Source: Pseudomonas entomophila (GTDB lineage: Bacteria > Pseudomonadota > Gammaproteobacteria > Pseudomonadales > Pseudomonadaceae). Taken from it: a stretch of DNA of 64,000 bases. The stretch spans positions 124,001-188,000 of the forward strand of contig NZ_CP063832.1 of assembly GCF_023277925.1 (NCBI RefSeq), in the 5' to 3' direction. The notes under the pieces are model-generated. The model was not told the origin of the DNA, did no database searches, and saw only the letters and a list, made by a program, of their open reading frames with translations. The position numbers were made by a program, and so were the translations under genes. Below are positions 7,919 through 14,399 of this stretch, in pieces. Within the stretch, counting starts at the first letter, position 1; each line of letters begins with the position of its first letter.

Positions 7919-8992
7919 TCAGGCCTCCAGGGCGACGTCGGCGCGGCGTTGCGCCGGGGTGGGCACTTTCAGCATGCGTTGCATGGCCGAGAGCTTGGGC
8001 GACAGGCGAGCGAGGGTGAGCGCCAGCTCTTCGCGCGGCGAGCGTTGCGCCAGGCGCCTGGCCGGCAGCAGCTGGGCCAGCGAGCTGGGGAGTGGCTGCA
8101 GCAGGCTGGCGTAGCGGCACAGCTGGGTGGCCCGGCCAAGGGCCGCGCGGATGTTTTCCTCAAGCGCAGGCAGGAACACCGGGCGCACCAGGCGCTCGTA
8201 GATGTCGGGGTTCATGCAGCGCGGGCGCTGGAACGGCTTGCCCTGCTGAGCCATCTCGGCGCACATCAGGTCCAGCAGCGTGCGGATGTCCAGCGCTTGC
8301 GGGCCATTGCTGAGGAAGTAGTCGTCGCCGATCAGGCGCTGGTCCAGCGCGCTGACGATGGCCGCGGCGGCGACGTCGCGGGCGATCACGTCGACCCGCC
8401 CGTCCTCGGGGCACGGGATGATCGGCAGGTAGCCCGACATCATCAGCCCCATGGTCAGGTGGAAGCCTTGCAGGATGGGCATGTGCCCGGTCTGGCTGTC
8501 GCCGATGATGATCGACGGGCGGAAGATCGACACCGGGACACCTGCCTCGCGCACCAGGGTCTCGGCCTGGCGCTTGACGATCTCGTAGGGCGTCGAGGGC
8601 ATCACGCCGGGGTGGTAGTCGCACGGGTGGGTGAACGCGGTGCTGATGTGGTAGAGCGGCACCTGGGCGTCGCGCACCAGCTGCAGCACCTGCTCGGTAC
8701 CCTGGTAATTGACCGAGAACACGGCTTCGGCGTGGCCGTCCAGGCGGGTGATGGCGGCGCTGTGGATCACCCAGTCGATGCGTGGCAGCAGGGCCAGGTA
8801 GTCGGCGGCGCTCAGGCCCAGGCGTGGTTGGCAGATGTCGCCGCGCAGGGTCTCGACGCCGGGGTGGCGAATGGCGCTGCGCCGGGTCAGGCAGATCAGG
8901 TCGTAGCGCTCGGCCAGTTGGTCAATCAGGGTATCGCCCAGTACGCCGGCACCGCCGGTAAGGAAAACAGTCATCCGTGAGGGACCGGACAT
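7919..8992 (-). CDS. NAD-binding_4 (acyl/thioester reductase-like) extended SDR
   Basis: A 357-residue Rossmann protein with TGGAGVLG (12-19), the HSAAITR and NYQGTEQVL stretches, ISTAF, Y136/K140 (YEIVK), and RPSIIIGDSQTGH. This combination is typical of the thioester-reductase domains of NRPS/carboxylic-acid reductases and of fatty acyl-CoA reductases, but here the domain stands alone without a carrier. It would release an acyl thioester as aldehyde, or it could be an epimerase-like oxidoreductase. First gene of the operon; AAGGAG nine bases before ATG 8992. A later ATG at 8974 has no Shine-Dalgarno sequence. Confidence 0.85.
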   Translation of the reverse strand: MSGPSRMTVFLTGGAGVLGDTLIDQLAERYDLICLTRRSAIRHPGVETLRGDICQPRLGLSAADYLALLPRIDWVIHSAAITRLDGHAEAVFSVNYQGTEQVLQLVRDAQVPLYHISTAFTHPCDYHPGVMPSTPYEIVKRQAETLVREAGVPVSIFRPSIIIGDSQTGHMPILQGFHLTMGLMMSGYLPIIPCPEDGRVDVIARDVAAAAIVSALDQRLIGDDYFLSNGPQALDIRTLLDLMCAEMAQQGKPFQRPRCMNPDIYERLVRPVFLPALEENIRAALGRATQLCRYASLLQPLPSSLAQLLPARRLAQRSPREELALTLARLSPKLSAMQRMLKVPTPAQRRADVALEA

Positions 8993-8994
8993 GT

Positions 8995-9069
8995 GCTTGC
9001 ACTCCTTGCTCGCAGAAAGTGGGTGAATTGGCAGTTTTCATGGGCGGCCGCCCGCACGCCTGTGCAAGC
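8995..9069 (-). promoter_or_regulatory. Leader of biosynthetic operon with inverted repeat over the start site
   Basis: The promoter of the biosynthetic operon must lie between the araC terminator and 8992. Within it an 8-base inverted repeat (GCTTGCAC at 8995-9002 and GTGCAAGC at 9062-9069) brackets a perfect 12-base palindrome (GGGCGGCCGCCC, 9042-9053). The start-proximal arm fills the spacer between the Shine-Dalgarno sequence and ATG, so a transcript carrying both arms could fold over the start. The arms could equally be regulator half-sites. No -10/-35 pair could be named with confidence. Confidence 0.4.
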
Positions 9070-9088
9070 GACCACGTGATCGAAACGA

Positions 9089-9112
9089 AGAAAAAAGCCG
9101 GCCTGGGCCGGC
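9089..9112 (-). terminator. Rho-independent terminator of the araC gene
   Basis: On the minus strand a GC stem (GCCGGC, loop CCAG, GCCGGC; 9112-9097) is followed directly by six T. It lies between the AraC gene stop and the start of the biosynthetic operon, so the regulator and the operon are separate transcripts. Confidence 0.8.
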
Positions 9113-9178
9113 GGCAATGCCTGCGCTAGGAAGTGGAGATCCCGATCAGCGGAGGTCGGAAGGGATGATGGCGTTTCA

Positions 9179-9913
9179 CTACTGCTGATTCTTGAACGAA
9201 TCGCTCGTATTGCGTAGCACCACGGCGACGCGGCTGGGCGACATCCCGACCATGCGCCGCATCATGCGGGTGAGGTGGGCCTGGTCGGCGAAACCGCCGG
9301 CCATGGCCGCGTCGCTGAGGCTGGCATCGTGGGCGAGGGCGTGGCAGGCACGCTCGAGCTTGCGCCAGATGATCCATTGCGAGAGGGGTACGCCCATGTG
9401 GCGGGTGGCGAAGAAACGCAGGCGCGGGCTGGAAAGGCCTACGGCGCTGGCTGCGCGGGAGATTGCGCCGATCCCCGCGCAATCGTCGCGCAACAGGTGC
9501 AGGGCATTGGAGAGCCGGGGGTCGAAGGCATCGTCGGTCACCAGCAGGCGCTCCAGGGTCTCGACCACCTCCTGGAAGCTGTCGGCCTGGCGGATGCAAT
9601 TGACGATCTCGGCGCTGGCCACTGCCGTGCCGCTGGCGTCGACCAGGGCATTCAGCGCCCGGCCCAGTGGCGCGTCGGGGTAGAGATAGAGGAACGCGAT
9701 GCGGTCGGGGCTGGGCAGGGAACGGTGGTCGACGAAGGGGCCGATGATCACCCCGGCCCCGGTCAGCGTGCGGCCGGCGAGCTCCACGGTGATGTCGCCG
9801 CGCAGGCCGATGCAGAGCTGGATGGCAACATGGGCATGGGCGCTGGTCTGGTCGGCCTTGCCGGTATAGCCCAGCCAGTAGTCACCGAAAGTCACCTCGC
9901 CATCCCATCTCAT
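9179..9913 (-). CDS. AraC-family transcriptional regulator
   Basis: A 244-aa regulator with a cupin-like N-terminal half (HAHVAIQLCIGLRGDITVEL) and a C-terminal double helix-turn-helix (ISRAASAVGLSSPRLRFFAT; SLSDAAMAGGFADQAHLTRM), ending with the typical FRRMVGMSPS-like element (MRRMVGMSPSRV). It lies immediately upstream of the biosynthetic operon on the same strand and is separated from it by an intrinsic terminator, so it is the likely pathway-specific activator. The ATG at 9913 follows a GGGAC stretch. Its effector is unknown. Confidence 0.92.
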   Translation of the reverse strand: MRWDGEVTFGDYWLGYTGKADQTSAHAHVAIQLCIGLRGDITVELAGRTLTGAGVIIGPFVDHRSLPSPDRIAFLYLYPDAPLGRALNALVDASGTAVASAEIVNCIRQADSFQEVVETLERLLVTDDAFDPRLSNALHLLRDDCAGIGAISRAASAVGLSSPRLRFFATRHMGVPLSQWIIWRKLERACHALAHDASLSDAAMAGGFADQAHLTRMMRRMVGMSPSRVAVVLRNTSDSFKNQQ

Positions 9914-10171
9914 CGCACGTCCCTGAAGCCCGTCCCTGACAGGCTGGCCATCCCTCGGCCAGCCGTTGAATCGCCGGCAATGATAGCGGTCTGATATATG
10001 CCGGTCGATACAATTCGCAACATATAATCATTTGCACTGACGCTGACCGTTTCAGCACTGGAACTTCTTGGACTTTTGTCGCTCTCATGCCGGTAGCCAT
10101 TGGTCGTGGCCGCCTGATAAGCTCGCGGCTTTACCCTGATTGCCCCTATGGCGCATGAACAAGGAAATAGC

Positions 10172-10900
10172 ATGAAACAGCATCGTTTGGCGGCTGCGGT
10201 TGCCCTGGTAGGCCTGGTCCTGGCCGGTTGCGACGCCCAGACCAGCAGCGTCGAGCTGAAGACTCCGGCACAGAAAGCCTCCTACGGTATCGGCCTGAAC
10301 ATGGGCAAGAGCCTGGCTCAGGAAGGCATGGACGACCTGGACTCCAAAGCCGTCGCCCAAGGTATCGAAGACGCTGTCGGCAAGAAAGAACAGCGCCTGA
10401 AGGACGAAGAGCTGGTCGAAGCCTTCAGCGCCCTGCAGAAGCGCGCCGAAGAGCGCCTGGCCAAGGCCAGCGAGGAAGCGGCCGCCAGCGGCAAGAAATT
10501 CCTCGAGGAAAACGCCAAGAAAGCAGGCGTGGTCACCACCGCTTCCGGCCTGCAGTACGAAGTGGTCAAGAAGGCCGACGGCCCGCAGCCCAAGCCAACC
10601 GACGTGGTCACTGTCCACTACGAAGGCAAGCTGATCGACGGCAAGGTATTCGACAGCTCCGTCGAGCGCGGCAGCCCGATCGACCTGCCGGTCAGTGGCG
10701 TGATCCCGGGCTGGGTCGAAGGCTTGCAACTGATGCACGTCGGCGAGAAGTACAAGCTGTACATCCCGGCTGAACTGGCCTACGGCGCCCAGAGCCCGAG
10801 CCCGCTGATCCCGGCCAACTCGGTACTGGTGTTCGACCTGGAACTGCTGGGCATCAAGGACCTGAGCAAGGCTGAAGTCGAAGAAGCTCCAGCCAAGTAA
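10172..10900 (+). CDS. FKBP-type peptidyl-prolyl isomerase, lipoprotein
   Basis: A 242-residue Mip/FkpA-like isomerase that speeds folding of exported proteins. A signal peptide ends in a lipobox (LVLAGC, Cys20), so it should be lipid-anchored in the cell envelope. The N-terminal helical dimerisation domain (~30-125: YGIGLNMGKSLAQEG, KKFLEENAKK) is followed by an FKBP domain (~135-235) with VTVHYEGKLIDGKVFDSS, GVIPGWVEGL and LAYGAQ, keeping the aromatic pocket residues. The ATG at 10172 has AAGGA upstream; an earlier in-frame ATG at 10148 would spoil the signal peptide. A strong terminator follows. Confidence 0.95.
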   Translation: MKQHRLAAAVALVGLVLAGCDAQTSSVELKTPAQKASYGIGLNMGKSLAQEGMDDLDSKAVAQGIEDAVGKKEQRLKDEELVEAFSALQKRAEERLAKASEEAAASGKKFLEENAKKAGVVTTASGLQYEVVKKADGPQPKPTDVVTVHYEGKLIDGKVFDSSVERGSPIDLPVSGVIPGWVEGLQLMHVGEKYKLYIPAELAYGAQSPSPLIPANSVLVFDLELLGIKDLSKAEVEEAPAK

Positions 10901-10919
10901 GCCCCGGCTTGCAATCTCT

Positions 10920-10951
10920 GGCGCCCCGTTTCGACGGGGCGCCGTCGTTTT
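10920..10951 (+). terminator. Rho-independent terminator after the FKBP gene
   Basis: A perfect 10-bp stem (GGCGCCCCGT / ACGGGGCGCC) with a TTCG tetraloop is followed by GTCGTTTT, 20 bases after the FKBP stop. Confidence 0.9.
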
Positions 10952-11131
10952 CAGGGGCGCTTGACGCGAACGGATGGCCTGCGTCACTGTCGCAAGCAAT
11001 GCCGGGGCGTGAACGCGGGTGTTGTTGTCGCAAAACGTTTGCGTCATTGAAACGACTGTGTAAAAAACGCCCGATCCGTGCCCGGCCCTTGCCTGACGGG
11101 CACCTTGTGCCGTGAAGGCGACCCTGTTCAC

Positions 11132-11162
11132 AAGGTTATCCACAAATTTTGTGGATAACCTT
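11132..11162. promoter_or_regulatory. Perfect palindrome of two DnaA boxes
   Basis: A 31-base perfect inverted repeat (15-base arms around one T at 11147). Each arm contains the consensus DnaA box: TTATCCACA at 11136-11144 and its reverse complement TGTGGATAA at 11150-11158, 5 bases apart. It ends 22 bases before the ATG of the YkvA-family gene, so DnaA bound here could act on that gene. No AT-rich unwinding region or further boxes are seen nearby and neither dnaA nor other usual oriC neighbours are present, so it is not read as oriC. Confidence 0.7.
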
Positions 11163-11183
11163 CCTGGCTCCTCTGGAGGTTTC

Positions 11184-11624
11184 ATGAGCGCACCCTGGAA
11201 TTTTGCCCGCTTCCTGCCACTGGCCGAGCGCCTGCTCAGCCGCGGGCGCTTGCCGGCGCTGCTGTTCGCCGTGGCTCGCAAGGGCCCCAAGCTTGGGCAA
11301 TTGCGCGAGGATGTGCGGCTGATGCAGGCGTTGTGCCTGGCCTGGTGGCGTGGCGAGTACCGTGCCGTGAGCCCCAAGGCGCTGGTCACCATCGTCGCCG
11401 GGCTGCTGTACTTCGTCAGCCCGTTGGATGCGATCCCGGACTGGTTGCTCGGTGTGGGTTTGCTCGACGACATCGCCGTGCTGGGCTGGGTGCTCAAGAC
11501 CGTCGCCGACGAACTGGGCCGTTTCAAGGCCTGGCGCGACAACCAGGCCCCGGAGAAACTGCGGGTGGTCGAGCGCCTGCCGAAAACCCCTGAAGCCCTG
11601 CGCTTGGAACGACCTGGCAACTGA
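11184..11624 (+). CDS. YkvA family protein (DUF1232)
   Basis: A 146-aa protein with the DUF1232 core at ~65-105, whose hallmark is a hydrophobic stretch with YFVSPLDAIPDWLLGVGLLDD. The family is small, membrane-associated and of unknown function. GGAGG lies four bases before ATG 11184; the frame is open further upstream, but that part would run through the DnaA-box palindrome and has no family sequence. The C-terminal tail is charged (KAWRDNQAPEKLRVVERL). It stands alone between the FKBP terminator and the HTH gene pair. Confidence 0.9.
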   Translation: MSAPWNFARFLPLAERLLSRGRLPALLFAVARKGPKLGQLREDVRLMQALCLAWWRGEYRAVSPKALVTIVAGLLYFVSPLDAIPDWLLGVGLLDDIAVLGWVLKTVADELGRFKAWRDNQAPEKLRVVERLPKTPEALRLERPGN

Positions 11625-11650
11625 GTTCACCGGATCCCCAAGGTTGGTAA

Positions 11651-11674
11651 TATAATTGGCATAAGCGTTATGCC
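11651..11674 (+). promoter_or_regulatory. Promoter -10 and palindromic operator of the HTH gene pair
   Basis: A perfect -10 hexamer TATAAT (11651-11656) is followed after one base by a perfect palindrome GGCATAA-GCG-TTATGCC (11658-11674) lying over the expected transcription start, about 40 bases before the HTH gene. This is the usual place for an autorepressor operator. A -35 match is weak (TTCACC around 11626-11631, spacer long). Confidence 0.6.
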
Positions 11675-11714
11675 TACGGATTACATGCCGTGATCCAACG
11701 TCAAGGGGGTTGTT

Positions 11715-12059
11715 ATGGGTATTCAGGTCATCAGCCGGGACGGTCAGCCCGAGTACGCCGTCGTGCCCTGGGAGCAGTACCAGGCGCTGCTCGTGGCCGC
11801 AGGCCAGGCACCTGCCAGTACATCAAGCGCCACCGACAACAGCGAAAGCACACCTCAGAACGCCAGCTTGTCTTCATTGGACCAGCTGGCGTCGTTGCGT
11901 CAGGCGAAGGGGCTTGCGCCTGAACAACTGGCGCGCACGGTTGGCATCAGCCCGGCTTATCTCGCCATGATCGAGGCCGGCGAGCGTCGCCCGGATGCGG
12001 CGATCCTGCGCAGCCTGGCTTGGCACCTGGGTGTGGCGGGCTGGAGCGAACCGTCATGA
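11715..12059 (+). CDS. XRE-family helix-turn-helix protein
   Basis: A 114-residue protein in two parts. Residues 1-28 (MGIQVISRDGQPEYAVVPWE then QYQALL) resemble the start of Phd/YefM-type antitoxins, and a low-complexity Ser/Thr/Asn linker (~34-52) leads to a Cro/C1-type HTH (~55-108: LRQAKGLAPEQLARTVGISP, IEAGERRPDAAILRSLAWHL). GGGGG precedes the start. Its stop overlaps the next gene's start (ATGA). The palindrome in front suggests autoregulation. It could be the DNA-binding partner of a two-protein module; whether that is a toxin-antitoxin pair cannot be told from sequence alone. Confidence 0.8.
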   Translation: MGIQVISRDGQPEYAVVPWEQYQALLVAAGQAPASTSSATDNSESTPQNASLSSLDQLASLRQAKGLAPEQLARTVGISPAYLAMIEAGERRPDAAILRSLAWHLGVAGWSEPS

Positions 12060-12430
12060 GCCAGGTCAGGATCAGCCGTCAGCAATGGGAGAACCTGTTG
12101 ACCGAGCTCGACCTGGCCCGCCGTCAACGCCACCTGCTCACCTACCGGGCGCTGCTCGAGCGTCTGCAACTGCCCAGCCCGGCCATGCAGACCCTGACCG
12201 CCGCCCTGGAGTACCTCGCCGTGCTCGATGCCCGTGCCGAGCAACCCTTGCGCAGCTCGCTGGTGATCAGCCAGGGTGCCAGCCGCTTGCCGCGCACCGG
12301 GTTCTTCGAGTGTGTCGAGCGGCTGGGGCGGTTCTCGGGGCCGGTGGATGGCATGGAAGCGGCGTCCTGGCATGCGTCCGAGGTGGTGCGGGTGTTCGAG
12401 TACCGCTATCCGGAAGCTGAGCGGGCCTGA
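12056..12430 (+). CDS. Unrecognised 124-aa protein coupled to the HTH gene
   Basis: I do not recognise a family. The protein is soluble, mostly helical at the N-terminus (ISRQQWENLLTELDLARRQR), Arg- and Leu-rich, with a more mixed C-terminal half (GFFECVERLGRFSGPVDGME) and no signal peptide or membrane segment. Its ATG overlaps the TGA of the HTH gene, so the two are co-translated, which suggests they act together or in balance. It ends just before a REP element shared with the convergent EAL/GGDEF gene. Confidence 0.75.
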   Translation: MSQVRISRQQWENLLTELDLARRQRHLLTYRALLERLQLPSPAMQTLTAALEYLAVLDARAEQPLRSSLVISQGASRLPRTGFFECVERLGRFSGPVDGMEAASWHASEVVRVFEYRYPEAERA

Positions 12431-12462
12431 GGCGCGTGCCACGGGAGCACGCAACACACCTC

Positions 12463-12544
12463 TGTAGGGGCGGTTTTAGCCGCGATGCAGGCAACGCGGT
12501 ACCTGGCACCCGCTGCGCGGGTGATCGCGGCTAAAGCCGCTACA
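12463..12544. repeat. REP pair (family A)
   Basis: Two inverted REP units, left arm reading TGTAGGGGCGGTTTTAGCCG and right arm the inverse ending GGCTAAAGCCGCTACA, with a central segment containing GGCACCCGCTGCGCGGGT. It sits between two convergent genes, and its right arm contains the TAG stop of the EAL/GGDEF gene. Confidence 0.9.
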
Positions 12545-14291
12545 GCGTGGTATCGATCAGGCTCAGGCTCGGCCCGCGGGTATCCTTGGCCTGGCGCTTG
12601 GCCTGGGAGGCCAGCTCCGCCAGTTGCCCGGCATCCAGCTCGAGGCTGCTCTCGGCCGCCAGCCACACCACCCCGATCGAGAGTGACAGCAACGCAAAGG
12701 TTTCGCGCTGCCCCTGGCGGTTGTGCGAGGTGAAACACCCAGCCTCCAGGTGTTCGCTGCGGTAGAAGCGCCGGCACTGCCGGGCAAAGGCTTCCAGCAG
12801 CAGTTGCAGACGTGCCTGCCAGTCCCTGGACCCCAGCACCAGCATGAAGTCGTCCCCGCCGATATGCCCGACGAAGTCACGGCTCGGGTCCACGCAATCG
12901 TTCAGGCACTGGGCCAGGCACAGCAGTACTTCATCGCCCCGGGCGTAGCCGTAGATATCGTTGAACGGCTTGAAGCTGTCGATATCGACGTAGCACACCG
13001 CCGCCTCGCGCCGCTGTTCCAGCACACGGGCCAGGCACTGCTGGATCGGCACGTTGCCCGGCAGCAGGGTCAACGGGTTGGCATGCCGGGCCTGCTGGAG
13101 CTTCTGCTCGGTGATCAGCTTGAGCACGTCGATTACCCGCCCCAGCCCCAGGTAACGGCCGCTCTGGGTAATGATGAAATCTTCCTCGATACGCTGGCGG
13201 GCACGGCTGGTGAGCAGGCGGCTGACCTGTTGCAGCGATTGGCCGCGCTCGACGGCCAGGTAGTCCTGGCTCATCAGCCGGCTGATCGGCTTGCGCGCGA
13301 ACAGGTCGGTACCGAAGGGCTTGAGCAGTGCAGCGGAGAGCGAATGGCGATGCACGATGCCGCAGGGCTTGCCGCGCTCGTCCAGCACTGCCAGGGAGTT
13401 CAGGTTGGCCTGGCGGCGAAAGGCCTCGAGCACGTGTTGCGTGGCAGTGTCGAGGGTCACCGCCGGTTGCTCGATGAGCAAGGCGCTGAGGTCGCGGCTG
13501 TCTTCGCCCAGGGCCACGCCGCTACCCGGCGCCTGGGGCAGCAGGGTGAGGGTGTCGCGTGGTGGAAACTCCTGGGGACGGCCAAGCAGGTAGCCCTGAA
13601 CCAGGTCGACACCCATCTCGCCGAGCACCGTCAGTTCCTCTTTCAGCTCGATACCCTCGGCGATCACCTGGGCGCGGGAGGCGCGGGCGATCTGCAGGAT
13701 GGAGCCGACGAATTCGCGCTTGAGCGGGTCAAGGTGAATACCGTCGATGAAGTGGCGGTCGATCTTCACGTAGTCGGGGCGCAGTTCTGACCACAGGCGT
13801 AGGCTCGAATAGCCGGCCCCGAGGTCGTCGAGGGCGATGGAGAAACCCATGTCACGGTAGTGGTGCAGGGCGTTGTACAGCAACTGGAAGTCTTCGGTGG
13901 GCGTCTGTTCGGTCAGCTCGATGACCACGCGGCTGGGCGGCAGGCCGACCTGTTCGAGCATCTTCAGGGTGCGCCCGGACGGGTAATGGGGTTCGAGCAG
14001 CGACTCCGGCGAAATGTTGAGGAACAGTTTGCCCTCAAGGCCTTGCTCGCTGAAGCGGCGGCAGGCGCTTTCGCGGCACAGTACTTCCAGCTCGCTCAGG
14101 CGCCCGGCCTGGCGGGCGATGGCAAACAGGTTCAGGGGCGAGTGCAGCGGACTGTTGGATGGGCCGCGGCTGAGGGCTTCGTAACCGAGGATGCGGCGTT
14201 CGGAAAGGCAGACGATGGGCTGGAACAGGCTGTGGACGCTGCGTTGAGCCAGGATGGCGCTCAACGCGCTAAGCTGTTCGGTGACGGTCAT
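12540..14291 (-). CDS. EAL - tandem CBS - degenerate GGDEF protein
   Basis: A cytoplasmic 583-aa cyclic di-GMP signalling protein with no membrane segment. The EAL phosphodiesterase domain comes first (~15-245) and keeps EAL (38-40), NIS (92-94), the glutamate of IELTEQ, DDLGAG (155-160), VKIDR, AEGIE and QGYLLG, so it is probably active. Two CBS repeats follow (~270-395) and may sense adenine nucleotides. The C-terminal GGDEF domain (~405-570) has GGDDF (478-482) in place of GG(D/E)EF, so cyclase activity is doubtful. AGGAAG precedes ATG 14291. I recall the same domain order next to prc in other pseudomonads. The stop codon lies inside a REP element. Confidence 0.93.
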   Translation of the reverse strand: MTVTEQLSALSAILAQRSVHSLFQPIVCLSERRILGYEALSRGPSNSPLHSPLNLFAIARQAGRLSELEVLCRESACRRFSEQGLEGKLFLNISPESLLEPHYPSGRTLKMLEQVGLPPSRVVIELTEQTPTEDFQLLYNALHHYRDMGFSIALDDLGAGYSSLRLWSELRPDYVKIDRHFIDGIHLDPLKREFVGSILQIARASRAQVIAEGIELKEELTVLGEMGVDLVQGYLLGRPQEFPPRDTLTLLPQAPGSGVALGEDSRDLSALLIEQPAVTLDTATQHVLEAFRRQANLNSLAVLDERGKPCGIVHRHSLSAALLKPFGTDLFARKPISRLMSQDYLAVERGQSLQQVSRLLTSRARQRIEEDFIITQSGRYLGLGRVIDVLKLITEQKLQQARHANPLTLLPGNVPIQQCLARVLEQRREAAVCYVDIDSFKPFNDIYGYARGDEVLLCLAQCLNDCVDPSRDFVGHIGGDDFMLVLGSRDWQARLQLLLEAFARQCRRFYRSEHLEAGCFTSHNRQGQRETFALLSLSIGVVWLAAESSLELDAGQLAELASQAKRQAKDTRGPSLSLIDTTL

Positions 14292-14307
14292 GGACTGCTT
14301 CCTGAAT

Positions 14308-14340
14308 GAAAAAGGGCCGGACGTTTGCACGTCCGGCCCT
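14308..14340 (-). terminator. Rho-independent terminator of prc
   Basis: A perfect 12-bp stem (AGGGCCGGACGT / ACGTCCGGCCCT, loop of four) is followed on the minus strand by TTTTTC. It lies just after the prc stop and before the start of the EAL/GGDEF gene, insulating the two. Confidence 0.88.
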
Positions 14341-14399
14341 TCTATTTCACGACAGCCCGATGACTGTTTGATGACAGGTCACATTATTCTGCCATCACG

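Noticed and set aside
1..9913. Polyketide or nonribosomal peptide cluster
   Set aside because: No ketosynthase, adenylation, condensation or carrier protein domain is visible in the window part of the operon.
10909..11115. Open frame of 68 codons after the FKBP gene
   Set aside because: It runs through the FKBP terminator hairpin, has no ribosome site and no recognisable sequence.
11132..11162. DnaA-box palindrome as the chromosomal origin
   Set aside because: Only two boxes, no AT-rich unwinding region, and none of the usual oriC neighbours (dnaA, dnaN, rpmH, mnmG) are in the window.
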